Translations under genes and position numbers: made by a program | Assembly: GCF_030766935.1 (NCBI RefSeq) | Contig: NZ_JASERL010000010.1 | Span: forward strand, 248,001-312,000 | DNA from: Streptomyces sp. KL109B | GTDB lineage: Bacteria; Actinomycetota; Actinomycetes; Streptomycetales; Streptomycetaceae | Length of the DNA stretch: 64,000 bases | Reading direction: 5' to 3' | The notes under the pieces: generated by a model | The model's input: the letters and a program-made list of their open reading frames with translations, nothing else | Told to the model about the DNA's origin: nothing | The model's database searches: none | Shown here: positions 33,028 to 40,933 of the stretch, one piece after another | Numbering within the stretch: the first letter of the stretch is position 1 | Layout of the letters: every line of letters begins with the position of its first letter

Positions 33028-33837
33028 ATGGTGAATGCGGAACGGGTGAACGCGGAACTGCTCGCGGGCAGGACGGTGCTCATCTCCGGGGTGGGCGCCG
33101 GGCTCGGCCGTCAGGTGGTGGAGGCCGTGCTGCGCGACGGCGGGAACGCGGTCCTCGGGGCGCGCACCGAGGCCAATCTCGCGGCGTGCGCGAAGGAGTT
33201 GGACCCGGCGGGCGAGCGGACCGCGTACCGCTCGACGGACATCGGCGACGAGGCGCAGTGCGAGGCGCTCGCGGACCTGGCGCGCGAGCGGTTCGGCGGC
33301 ATCGACGCGATCGTCCATGTCGCCGCCTGGGACAGCTACTTCGGCGGCCTTGAGGACGCCGACTTCGAGACCTGGAGCAAGGTCGTCGACGTGAATCTGC
33401 TCGGTACGCTGCGGATGACGCGAGCCTGTCTGCCCGCCCTCAAGGAGCGCGGCGGCTCGGTCGTCTTCATCGGGACGCAGTCCGCGATCGCGGCGCCCTC
33501 GCAGGTCCGGCAGGCGGCGTACGCGGCGTCGAAGGGCGCCCTGACGAGCGCGATGTACTCGCTGGCGCGGGAGCTCGGCCCGCACCGGATCCGGGTGAAC
33601 ACCGTGCTGCCGGGCTGGATGTGGGGTCCGCCCGTGCAGGCGTACGTCCAGATCACCGCGCAGACCGAGGGCGTACCGGAGGACGAGGTGCTCGGGCGGC
33701 TCACGGAGCGGATGGCGCTGCCGGAGCTGGCGACGGACGGGGACGTGGCGGACGCGGCGGTGTTCCTGGCGTCGGAGCGGGCGCGCGCGATCACGGGCCA
33801 GCAGCTTCTGGTGAACGCGGGTGAACTCATGCGGTAA
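33028..33837 (+). CDS. short-chain dehydrogenase/reductase (classical SDR)
   Basis: The 269-residue NAD(P)-dependent oxidoreductase has the cofactor motif ISGVGAGLG (variant of TGxxxGxG), a VHVAAWDSYFGG stretch at the usual NAG position, catalytic Ser in FIGTQSAIA, and YAASKGALTS as the YxxxK motif. The C-terminal ARAITGQQLLVNAGELM matches family ends. ATG 33028 has GGGAGG 7 bp upstream. It is divergent from the unknown gene at 32934 with a shared palindromic operator. The family oxidises alcohols or reduces ketones; the substrate is unknown. A membrane symporter gene follows on the same strand. Confidence 0.9.
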   Translation: MVNAERVNAELLAGRTVLISGVGAGLGRQVVEAVLRDGGNAVLGARTEANLAACAKELDPAGERTAYRSTDIGDEAQCEALADLARERFGGIDAIVHVAAWDSYFGGLEDADFETWSKVVDVNLLGTLRMTRACLPALKERGGSVVFIGTQSAIAAPSQVRQAAYAASKGALTSAMYSLARELGPHRIRVNTVLPGWMWGPPVQAYVQITAQTEGVPEDEVLGRLTERMALPELATDGDVADAAVFLASERARAITGQQLLVNAGELMR

Positions 33838-33915
33838 CCGCCCCGCCTCACCCCCTCCAGAGGCACGCAACGTTCTGAATTCTGGCCGCCGTTCATATCC
33901 GTGACTGCAAAACCC

Positions 33916-33944
33916 TTGACCGGCCCCAAGCACGGAGGTTCAAT
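33916..33944 (+). promoter_or_regulatory. possible sigma-70-type promoter of the symporter
   Basis: TTGACC and TTCAAT are separated by 17 bp, 66 bp before the symporter start. The -35 is good and the -10 is weak, so this is tentative. Confidence 0.35.
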
Positions 33945-34009
33945 CCCCCACGTCCCCAACACCCTTACCGGGGGCAACCGTTGTGCAGCGGAACCCCTGG
34001 AGGGGGCAC

Positions 34010-35584
34010 ATGAACAGTCTCGACTGGGTCGTGCTCATCGGCTACTTCGGCGTGATGGTCGCGATCGGCGTCTGGTCCCACAAGCGTGTCGACAACGTTT
34101 CCGACTTCTTCACCGCGGGCGGCAAGATGCCGTGGTGGCTGTCGGGCATCTCGCACCACATGTCCGGTTACAGCGCGGTGATGTTCACCGGTTACGCCGG
34201 AATCGCGTACACCTACGGCGTGACGTCCTTCGTCACCTGGTCCTTTCCCATCGCGCTCGGCATCGCCATCGGCGCCCGCCTGTTCGCGCCCCGCATCAAC
34301 CGGCTGCGCTCACGGCTCCACGTGGCCTCGCCGCTCGAATACCTCAAGAACCGCTACAACCTCGGCACCCAGCAGGCGCTCGCGTGGTCCGGGATGCTGC
34401 TGAAGATCGTCGACGTCGGGGCGAAGTGGGCGGCCATCGCCACGCTCCTGTCCGTGTTCACAGGTGTGTCCCTGAACCAGGGAATCCTGATCACCGGCGC
34501 GATCACCGCGGTCTACTGCACGATCGGCGGTCTGTGGGCGGACGCGCTCACCGAACTCGGCCAGTTCATCATCCAGTTGCTGGCCGGCGTCTCGATGTTC
34601 GTCGCGGTCGTCCTTGAGCTGAGCGACAAGCACATCGGCTTCTTCGAGGCGTGGAGCCGCCCCGAGCTCGAGGGCCACGGCAAGCCGCTGGTCGGCCCCT
34701 ACGGCACGGTCTTCCTCCTCGCGTTCCTCTTCATCAAGCTCTTCGAGTACAACGGCGGCATGCTCAACCAGGCCCAGCGCTACATGGCCACGAGCAGCGG
34801 CCACGAGGCGAAGCGCTCCGCGTATCTGTCGGCCGCGCTGTGGCTGATCTGGCCGGTGGTCCTCTTCTTCCCGATGTGGATGTCGCCGCTCCTGGTGGAC
34901 GCCCAGAAGCCCGACGGCTCGGACTCGTACGGCCTGATGACCGAACAACTCCTCCCCCACGGCCTGTTGGGCCTGGTCATCGTCGGCTTCTTCTCGCACA
35001 CGATGGCCATGTGCTCCTCCGACGCGAACGCCATCGCGGCGGTCTTCACGCGGGACGTGGCGCCGGCGCTGTCGCGGCGGGCGAAGGAGTGGGGCCCGCG
35101 GACCGGCCTGATCGCCGCCCGCCTGACCACCGTCATCTTCCTGGCCCTGTCCATGGCGGTCGCCACGCAGGTCAACTCCCCCACGTTCAAGGACATCATC
35201 ACCGTCGTCATCAAGTGGGTGGCCGGTCTGATGGGCCCGATCGCGATCCCGATGATGCTGGGCCTGCTGCGCCAGTTCCGCAGGTCGGGGCCGACGGCGG
35301 CGCTCACCAGCTGGGGCATGGGCCTGCTCGCGTTCTGGCTGGTCAACTACCCGATCAGCTGGAACATCGAAGGCGGCGTACCACTCCAGTACCAGGTCTC
35401 GATCCCCCTCGCCGTCTCCCTGATCCTCTACATCGCCATCGGCTACATCAAGCCCGAGGACACCCCGGAGCGCGACGCGATCATCGCCCGCATCAACTCC
35501 GACGACGACAGCTCCGCTGCGGCAGCGGTGCCGACGCCGTCGGAGCCGGGCGACGACGTGGTCGGCTCGCGAGTCAAGGACTGA
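34010..35584 (+). CDS. sodium:solute symporter (SSS/SLC5 family)
   Basis: The 524-residue protein has about 13 helices. The N-terminus (MNSLDWVVLIGYFGVMVAIGVW, then DFFTAGGKMPWWLSGISHHMSGYSAVMFTGYAGIAY) and the LLKIVDVGAKWAAIATLLSVFTG stretch are typical of Na+/sugar or Na+/solute symporters. FEYNGGMLNQAQRYMATSS lies at the conserved helix 6-7 region. The C-terminus is polar. Start ATG at 34010 is chosen over 33983 because GGAGGGGG lies just before it. The substrate is unknown: a sugar, sugar acid or carboxylate is possible. It follows the SDR gene but is 172 bp away and may have its own promoter. Confidence 0.9.
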   Translation: MNSLDWVVLIGYFGVMVAIGVWSHKRVDNVSDFFTAGGKMPWWLSGISHHMSGYSAVMFTGYAGIAYTYGVTSFVTWSFPIALGIAIGARLFAPRINRLRSRLHVASPLEYLKNRYNLGTQQALAWSGMLLKIVDVGAKWAAIATLLSVFTGVSLNQGILITGAITAVYCTIGGLWADALTELGQFIIQLLAGVSMFVAVVLELSDKHIGFFEAWSRPELEGHGKPLVGPYGTVFLLAFLFIKLFEYNGGMLNQAQRYMATSSGHEAKRSAYLSAALWLIWPVVLFFPMWMSPLLVDAQKPDGSDSYGLMTEQLLPHGLLGLVIVGFFSHTMAMCSSDANAIAAVFTRDVAPALSRRAKEWGPRTGLIAARLTTVIFLALSMAVATQVNSPTFKDIITVVIKWVAGLMGPIAIPMMLGLLRQFRRSGPTAALTSWGMGLLAFWLVNYPISWNIEGGVPLQYQVSIPLAVSLILYIAIGYIKPEDTPERDAIIARINSDDDSSAAAAVPTPSEPGDDVVGSRVKD

Positions 35585-35602
35585 CACCGCCGACCGAACA
35601 GT

Positions 35603-35637
35603 GGGCCGCGCCTCCCCCTCCCCGGGGGGCGCGGCCC
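35603..35637 (+). terminator. hairpin terminator after the symporter
   Basis: GGGCCGCGCC and GGCGCGGCCC form a 10-bp perfect stem with a 15-base pyrimidine-rich loop, 18 bp after the stop. Confidence 0.82.
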
Positions 35638-35708
35638 ATCACATTCGGGCCTTTCAGCCCTCGGCGACACTCGCGCCTTCAGCTCTCGGCGGCGAGTGAC
35701 CACAAATC

Positions 35709-35824
35709 AAGCCCCTGCGGCGATTGAGCAGCGGGGTCCGGGGCGGAGCCCCGAGTCCGTAACGCCGGTTCGGCATATACAGCCCCGCCGGCGCTTGAGG
35801 CGCGGGGTCCGGGGCGGAGCCCCG
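35709..35824 (+). repeat. two GC-rich repeat copies beside the IS element
   Basis: Full copies lie at 35709-35753 and 35780-35824. Before the IS inserted, they would have been a few bases from the stop of the minus-strand ADP-ribosylglycohydrolase gene, in the usual 3'-end orientation. Confidence 0.87.
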
Positions 35825-35881
35825 TGGTGTGGCCTAGGGTCTGTTGCGAAAGTGGATCTTGGTCGTAGATGATCACGCTTT

Positions 35882-36756
35882 GTGGGGCGTGGGGATCTGA
35901 CGAACGGCCAGTGGGCCCGGCTGGAGCCGTTGCTGCCGAAGGGCATCAAGCCGGGCCGTCCGCCGGTGTGGACGCGGCGACAGCTGATAGACGGCATACG
36001 GTGGCGGACCCGGACCGGCGCTCCCTGGCGCGATGTGCCGGAACGCTACGGTCCCTGGGACCGGGCCTATGACCTGTTTCGGCGCTGGCAGCGAGATGGC
36101 ACCTGGGCCAGGATCGTCACCCAGCTGCAGGCCGAGGCCGACGCGAAGGGCCTGATCACCTGGGACGTGAACGTCGACTCCACCGTCTGCCGGGCCCACC
36201 AGCACGCCGCCGGGGCAGCGAAAAGGGGGACCTGCAGAAGGAGCCGCCCGGCGGCATCGCCGTCGAGCCGGCCGACCACGGTCTCGGACGCTCCCGGGGC
36301 GGGCTGACCACCAAAATCCACCTCGCCGTCGAGCAGGGACAGAAGCCGCTGTCGGTGGTGATCACGGCCGGACAACGCGGGGATTCCCCGCAGTTCGAGC
36401 CGGTCCTGGAGGCAATCCGGGTACCCCGGCTCGGCCTGGGGCGGCCGCGCAAACGCCCGGACCGGGTGAGGGCCGACAAGGCGTACGACTCCCGCAAGAA
36501 CCGCGCCTACCTGCGCCGACGTGGGATCAAGGCAACGATCCCCGTCCCAGCGGACCGGGTCCGCAACCGCAAGAATCTCGGCTCTCACGGCGGTCGGCCG
36601 CCGAAGTTCTACAAGACGGACTACCGTGAACGTCACGCGGTCGAGTGCGGGATCAATCGCCTCAAGCGCCACCGTGCGGTGGCTACCCGCTATGACAAGT
36701 TGGCCGTCCGCTACGAGGCCACCGTGCTGGTCGCGGTCCTGAACGAATGGCTGTGA
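35882..36756 (+). CDS. IS5-family DDE transposase made by -1 frameshifting
   Basis: Two overlapping frames encode one transposase. The first (35882-36307) has the N-terminal domain MGRGDLTNGQWARLEPLLP...GAPWRDVPERYGPWDRAYDLFRRW and the first catalytic Asp in WDVNVDST. The second continues in the -1 frame from about 36222 as GDLQKEPPGG...GLTTKIHLAVEQG, with VRADKAYDSRKNR (second Asp) and RERHAVECGINRLKRHR (Glu with the Y/R-E pattern of IS5). The switch coincides with AAAAGGGGG at 36221-36229, a typical slippery run, so programmed frameshifting is more likely than decay. All DDE residues are present. Confidence 0.88.
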
Positions 36757-37139
36757 CCAGCAGCAGAATCGTCCTCATCGGTCACCTTGTAGCCGGGGGC
36801 AGAGGGCCAGCGGACCGTCAGAACCACGGACTCTTCCTCCGCGAACCAGGAGTGATCGACGCCCTGGCCCCATACGACGTAGTCCCCCTGCTCGGCCAGG
36901 AGAACACTGCGCCCGGGCAGTTCCACCCGGAAGCGCCCGCTGATCAGGACCAGCAGGGCGGTGCGCTCTTCGCCGGTCACCCACTGAGCCCGCTCGTCGC
37001 CCTGTGGGTGGACACCCCACTTGATCTCCACGTCTTCGCTATGCCGAGGATCGGAGGCGTCCTTGAAATGCCCCAGCAGCCACCCCCGATCCAGTGCCGC
37101 GTCCCTGCCGGCATTGCCCACATACACGCTGTCGGTCAT
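36711..37139 (-). CDS. cupin-domain protein carried as IS passenger
   Basis: The 142-residue protein begins MTDSVYVGNAGRDAALDRGW and contains a cupin core: TALLVLISGRFRVELPGRSVLLAEQGDYVVWGQGVDHSWFAEEESVVLTVRWPS. It is not a transposition protein. From memory, similar proteins occur as ordinary chromosomal genes in Streptomyces. Its last residues (about HSHSFRTATSTVAS) and stop are read antisense through the final 46 bp of the transposase gene, so its natural 3' end has been lost and replaced. Both genes lie between the same inverted repeats. Function unknown; cupins often bind sugars, metals or small acids. Confidence 0.75.
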   Translation of the reverse strand: MTDSVYVGNAGRDAALDRGWLLGHFKDASDPRHSEDVEIKWGVHPQGDERAQWVTGEERTALLVLISGRFRVELPGRSVLLAEQGDYVVWGQGVDHSWFAEEESVVLTVRWPSAPGYKVTDEDDSAAGHSHSFRTATSTVAS

Positions 37140-37206
37140 GGCTCCGGAAGGTAGCAGCCAGCCGCAGCACTCACAGCAGCAACTACCGCCACTTTCGCAA
37201 CAGGCC

Positions 37207-38328
37207 CTAGGCCCGCGGATACCGGGCCAACCACCCCGCCGAAGCGCCGGCAGGCCCATGCAGCGCAGCGCCCTGCGTCATCTCCATCGCAAAGTCGTCC
37301 GCAAGCTCCAGAATCGTGGGCCGCCCCTCCAACTCCGCCACCCACGCCGGCGGCAACGCCGTCTCCCCGTGCAACGCCCCGAGCAGCCCCCCGCACACCG
37401 CACCGACAAGCGCGGAAGGCCCATCGTGATGCACGGCGAGCCCGAGCCCGTGCCGAATGTCATCACTCACAAGCGCGCAGTACACAGCCGCGGCCAGCAC
37501 ACCAGTGGCATCGCCATCCCCCACCAGCTCCCCGACCCGCGCCGCGGTCGGCATCCCCTGCCGTACGGCGCCCAGCGCGTGCTTGAGCGCGTCCGCCACG
37601 GGCGGATGCCCGGGCCGCGCCGCGAGCAACGCCAGCGCCCGCTGCACAGCGGCGTCGAGCGAGTCGCCACGGGCGAGGGCGTGCACCAGCACCGCGTACG
37701 CACCCGCCGCGAGATACGCCTCGGCGGCGCCGTGCGTATGGACCGCGCACTCGACGGACAGCTGGAACACGAGCTGCGGCTCCCAGCCGACCAGCAGCCC
37801 GAACGGCGCGGAGCGCGCGGCAGCCTCGCCGCCGTTCGCATCCAGATTCTTCGGCCGGTCCAACGTCCCCATCACGTCATTGCCGAGCCCCAGCATGCAC
37901 GCCTGCGCGGCGCCGCGCCGCGAGTACAGCCACTCCTCGCGCGCGAGCCAGCCGTCCTCCTTGCGCCGCTCGTCGGGCCCCCAGTCGCGCTGGGTGGCGG
38001 CCCACCGCAGATAGGCGCGGTGCACGTCGGTCGGCGGATGCCAGGCGCCGGTGTCGCGCCGCACCTGCGCGCGGATCAGCCCGTCGACGGTGAACAGGGA
38101 GAGCTGCGTGGCGGCGGTAATGGCCCCCGTCCGCCCATACACGGGAACGAGCTGCTTCAGCCCTTCGTCACCGTGCTCGGCGTGGATCCCGTCGAGGGAG
38201 AGCCCGTCGAGCGGGGCCCCGAGGGTGTCACCGAGCGCGGCTCCCAGCAGCGTCCCGCGCACCCGGCTACGGAAGTCCTGCTGTTCGGCGCGACCCCATA
38301 CGGCCGCGGCGTTGGGCGCTGCGCCCAT
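37207..38328 (-). CDS. ADP-ribosylglycohydrolase family protein
   Basis: The 373-residue all-alpha hydrolase has the family start RGTLLGAALGDTLGAPLDGLS and HHDGPSALVGAVCGGLLGALHG near the C-terminus, which supplies Asp for the binuclear magnesium site. Members remove ADP-ribose from arginine or serine, or from nucleic acid. ATG 38328 has GGAGGAG upstream. The TAG stop (37207-37209) lies exactly at the right end of the IS: the element inserted into the CCTAGG containing it and left the protein intact, but separated the gene from its downstream repeats. Confidence 0.88.
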   Translation of the reverse strand: MGAAPNAAAVWGRAEQQDFRSRVRGTLLGAALGDTLGAPLDGLSLDGIHAEHGDEGLKQLVPVYGRTGAITAATQLSLFTVDGLIRAQVRRDTGAWHPPTDVHRAYLRWAATQRDWGPDERRKEDGWLAREEWLYSRRGAAQACMLGLGNDVMGTLDRPKNLDANGGEAAARSAPFGLLVGWEPQLVFQLSVECAVHTHGAAEAYLAAGAYAVLVHALARGDSLDAAVQRALALLAARPGHPPVADALKHALGAVRQGMPTAARVGELVGDGDATGVLAAAVYCALVSDDIRHGLGLAVHHDGPSALVGAVCGGLLGALHGETALPPAWVAELEGRPTILELADDFAMEMTQGAALHGPAGASAGWLARYPRA

Positions 38329-38496
38329 GGGGCACTCCTCCTGTCACGACGACCGTCGTCCCTCGCCTCTCTTCGGCTTGGAGCACTGTAATCGACCGGC
38401 GTCGACCGGGAATGTGCGTGATGTGGCGGGATTGTGGGCACGGGGCCCTGCGGAGTGCGGGCGGCCCGGCTCCCGCGCGGCGTCGCGCGGCTCCGA

Positions 38497-38934
38497 CTAG
38501 AGATCGTCCGGCAAGATTCGGAAACGGCCGGACCTGCGACCGAGCGGCCGCACGGCCCGAAAGTCGCGGAGGTCCCTGGTGAGCACCGCGTCGGTGTCGT
38601 AGTCCGCCGCGAGAGCGACGTTCATGGCATCCACGAGGTCGAGATCGAGCGAGTCATAGCGGGCCCGCACGGTCAGGGTCATGTCGAGCAGTGCCGGAGT
38701 GACCTCGGCCAGGACGAGTCGCGCCTCCCGCAGGTGCCCCATCAACACCCGCATGACCGCGTCGGCAGCTCGCCTGCCCGCCCTGATGGTGGCGACTTGA
38801 TGGACCTCGGTGAGCGCCATCGGACTCGCGACCAGCAGCCCGCACTGGTCAACCGCCTTCCGCGCCGCCAGGTGATCCGGGTCCGAACTGTTGCAGAGCG
38901 TGAGAATCCCTGAGGTGTCAGCGATCACGATCAC
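38497..38934 (-). CDS. vapC: PIN-domain toxin (VapC family)
   Basis: The 145-residue protein has the PIN acidic cluster: Asp6 in IVIADTSG, Glu43 in ALTEVHQ, Asp102 in DLVDAMNVALA and Asp121 in LTRDLRDF. These residues bind magnesium for RNA cleavage. The start GTG overlaps the antitoxin stop (GTGA at 38931-38934), the classical translational coupling of vapBC operons. The toxin probably cuts tRNA or mRNA when the antitoxin is degraded. Confidence 0.9.
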   Translation of the reverse strand: MIVIADTSGILTLCNSSDPDHLAARKAVDQCGLLVASPMALTEVHQVATIRAGRRAADAVMRVLMGHLREARLVLAEVTPALLDMTLTVRARYDSLDLDLVDAMNVALAADYDTDAVLTRDLRDFRAVRPLGRRSGRFRILPDDL

Positions 38935-39206
38935 GCAGCGCGTCCCCTGCCCTGCCGCACGCCCGCACCCGAGCCGCCACCGCCGGACCTCGCCGCGCGC
39001 ACGTCGTCGTGCGTCACGGGTCCGCCGAGGTCGATGGTCTCCTCATCCGTGATGAAGGGCTCGTCCCATACTCGGCGGGCCATCGCCATGCGATGGATAC
39101 CCTCCCGGATCATTTCGGCCTCGGACACTCCGAGCCGCGCGGCGGCCTCTTTGATCAGCGCCAGGTCCGCGTCGTCCGCGTAGACGTTCGTCCGCTTCAG
39201 TGCCAT
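38931..39206 (-). CDS. vapB: ribbon-helix-helix antitoxin (VapB-like)
   Basis: The 91-residue protein has an RHH DNA-binding half, ALKRTNVYADDADLALIKEAAARLGVSEAEMIREGIHRM, and a C-terminal arm (RVWDEPFITDEETIDLGGP) that would wrap the toxin. It is first in the operon. The ATG at 39206 has no ribosome binding site. A TANNNT box ends exactly 7 bp upstream inside a palindromic operator, so the mRNA may be leaderless and autorepressed. Confidence 0.88.
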   Translation of the reverse strand: MALKRTNVYADDADLALIKEAAARLGVSEAEMIREGIHRMAMARRVWDEPFITDEETIDLGGPVTHDDVRAARSGGGGSGAGVRQGRGRAA

Positions 39207-39213
39207 GACATCG

Positions 39214-39233
39214 ATGGTACACATCCTGTACCA
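39214..39233 (-). promoter_or_regulatory. vapBC operator with embedded -10 element
   Basis: TGGTACA-N5-TGTACCA (39215-39233) is a perfect 7-5-7 palindrome. On the minus strand TACCAT (39219-39214) at its edge matches TANNNT and sits 7 bases before the ATG, so transcription would start at or near the start codon. Confidence 0.7.
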
Positions 39234-39256
39234 CGCGAGCGAGGGAGTCTTACGGG

Positions 39257-40069
39257 TCATGCGGCGCACACCTCCGCCGCCGAACACGCGCGGCACTTCC
39301 CCGGTCCCGCCGCCCGGAACGCCCGGTCGCAGCCGTCGCAGTTCTGGAGCGGGTCCCGGAGGGGTGGGACGCGTGGGCCCGACCATGGTTCGGCCGGTGG
39401 CTTCGGTGGGAGTGCGTGTGGGAGCTGGGCAGCCAGTCGGTGCGCGACGAGCCCCGCGGGGAAGCGGATGTGTTCGGCGGGCAGGCCCGCGGACAGGGCC
39501 CGCTGTACGTCGCCGGGGCTCATGCCCCGGTCCAGCCAGGCCTGCGCGGCAGGCGCGAGGCGGCGTACGTCGCGTTCGCTGAGGAACAGGCGGGGGTCGT
39601 ACGTACGCAGGCCGATGAGGAGGTCGACGGCGGGGGCCCGGGTGGCCGGGGCCGCGCCGGGGTCGGGGTCCTGGGGGTCGGGCTGCGGGGCCCGGAGGGG
39701 GCGGCGTTGGGGGCGCGGGGCGCGTGGTTGCGGCGCGGGTCGGGGTGCCTCGACGGGGCGGGGCTCGGGCACGGGCTCCGGGGGCGCCTGGCCACGCAGG
39801 TGCGGAGGCTTGTTGTACGAGATCGTGCGCGTGACGATCCGCCCGGACGGGAGCCGTTCCTTGATCCGCTCCAGGTAGCCGTGCTCCTCCAACTCCCGTA
39901 GCGCAGCGGCGACTCGGACCTCCCCTTCGGGGAATTTCGCGGCGAGGTCTTTGATGCCGACCTTCGCCCCTTCGGGCAGCGACTGGATGTGCGTGGCCAG
40001 GCCGATCGCGGTGAGGGAGAGGTCGGCGTGCTGGGCCAGATGATGCCCGACGACGGTGAACTCGGACAT
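39257..40069 (-). CDS. winged-helix protein with Pro-rich linker and C-terminal zinc ribbon
   Basis: The 270-residue protein starts MSEFTVVGHHLAQHADLSLTA with a replication-initiator-like winged helix (GIKDLAAKFPEGEVRVAAALRELEEHGYLERIKERL). A long Pro/Arg linker follows (about residues 95-145), then a helical segment (RRLAPAAQAWLDRGMSPGDVQRAL), and it ends with two Cys pairs (CDGCDRAF, CRAC) forming a probable zinc ribbon. The ATG at 40069 has GGGAGC upstream. Such proteins are common and largely uncharacterised in Streptomyces. The position next to vapBC and behind a strongly structured leader suggests an accessory or plasmid-derived origin; this is inference. Confidence 0.78.
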   Translation of the reverse strand: MSEFTVVGHHLAQHADLSLTAIGLATHIQSLPEGAKVGIKDLAAKFPEGEVRVAAALRELEEHGYLERIKERLPSGRIVTRTISYNKPPHLRGQAPPEPVPEPRPVEAPRPAPQPRAPRPQRRPLRAPQPDPQDPDPGAAPATRAPAVDLLIGLRTYDPRLFLSERDVRRLAPAAQAWLDRGMSPGDVQRALSAGLPAEHIRFPAGLVAHRLAAQLPHALPPKPPAEPWSGPRVPPLRDPLQNCDGCDRAFRAAGPGKCRACSAAEVCAA

Positions 40070-40263
40070 GTGGCGCTCCCAAGAGCGGTGAAGACCGGGT
40101 GATGGTGTGGCCGAACGGCCGGAATGGGCGCGCCTCGGCGCGCTAATCTGTTGCCTAGACATCGGGAAGCCTTACTTCCTTGGTTGTCAGGCCCTCGTCC
40201 GGGATGCCAGTCCCGGCGGGGGCCGCTTTGCATAGCGGGGCCGCTGTGCATATGCGGCAGAGC

Positions 40264-40349
40264 GTGCACCACGAACTGGCTTGCGCGCCAGTCGAGTTGG
40301 TGCACGTCACTCTCGCGAGTGATTGCGCTCCGGTGGCTTACGTCCGGAG
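40264..40349. other. three consecutive hairpins in a 344-bp gene-free stretch
   Basis: GTGCACCA/TGGTGCAC with inner ACTGGC/GCCAGT (40264-40305), TCACTC-TCGC-GAGTGA (40307-40322) and CTCCGG/CCGGAG (40328-40349) stand in a row. The stretch 40070-40413 otherwise has a CGGGA/TCCCG hairpin near 40202 and a G-rich run at about 40356-40366, and no gene. It may be a structured leader, a small RNA or a remnant of a plasmid origin or transfer site. Confidence 0.5.
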
Positions 40350-40413
40350 GTGAGGTGGGGGGGTTGGTTTTTACCCACCAATCCTTTGGGGGTTAGCGTC
40401 CCGGATCACCGGA

Positions 40414-40815
40414 TCACGCCAACTCGGGTTCCGGAGCGCCGAGTTCAGCCCACACCGTCTTGTGCGGCACGGTTGCGTCGCCGCTGGTCACACCCCACCG
40501 GTCGGCATACGCCGCGACGATCAGCAGCCCCCGGCCTCCCTCACCGTCCGCGACGCGGACTCGCGGGATGCGGTCGGGCCGCGCGTCGGCGACTTCGATA
40601 CGGAGCGTGTGGGCCGGGTCGAGGGTCAGCGTCAGCCGGAAGTCGCGGCCACGGACTCTTCCGTGCCGTACGGCATTGGCCGCGAGCTCGGCGACGACGT
40701 GTTCGGCCTCGGCGGATTCCCGCTTCCACTCGGCGAGTTGGCGTTCGGTGAGGAGGCGGGCGAGGCGGGCGCCGCGGGGCGTGGAGGAGAGCAGCACCGT
40801 GAATTTCTCGTTCAT
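40414..40815 (-). CDS. HATPase-domain protein (anti-sigma/serine kinase RsbW-like)
   Basis: The 133-residue protein is a stand-alone GHKL ATPase domain. EAEHVVAELAANAVRHGRV is the N-box region (Glu and Asn), VADARPDRIPRVRVADGEGGRGLLIVAAYADRWGV holds the G1 and G2 boxes. Proteins like this neutralise sigma factors or phosphorylate anti-anti-sigma factors, and Streptomyces has many orphan copies. The start is ATG 40815. It is divergent from an XRE/DUF5753 gene that is followed by DUF397; this trio recalls the abaA/whiJ-like loci of Streptomyces. Confidence 0.88.
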   Translation of the reverse strand: MNEKFTVLLSSTPRGARLARLLTERQLAEWKRESAEAEHVVAELAANAVRHGRVRGRDFRLTLTLDPAHTLRIEVADARPDRIPRVRVADGEGGRGLLIVAAYADRWGVTSGDATVPHKTVWAELGAPEPELA

Positions 40816-40933
40816 GTCACTCAGCGTGGTCGCGCGTGTTCCACTTGGACAGGGGCGCCGCCCGTACAGAGCGTGATGGTCCGGGTTGTTGCGTCGGCCT
40901 GTCCGGGGTGTACGCGCGAGAGGTGGCCGACCT

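Larger units (their letters stand above)
35837..37207 (+). mobile_element. IS5-family insertion sequence with passenger gene
   Basis: Terminal inverted repeats are GGGTCTGTTGCGAAAGTGG (left, from 35837) and GGGCCTGTTGCGAAAGTGG (right end, complement, to 37207), differing at one position. Both ends abut TA within CCTAGG, so a TA (or CTAG) target duplication is likely. The 1371-bp element carries a frameshifted transposase and, on the opposite strand, a cupin-domain gene. Transposase and ends look intact, so it may be active. Confidence 0.9.
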
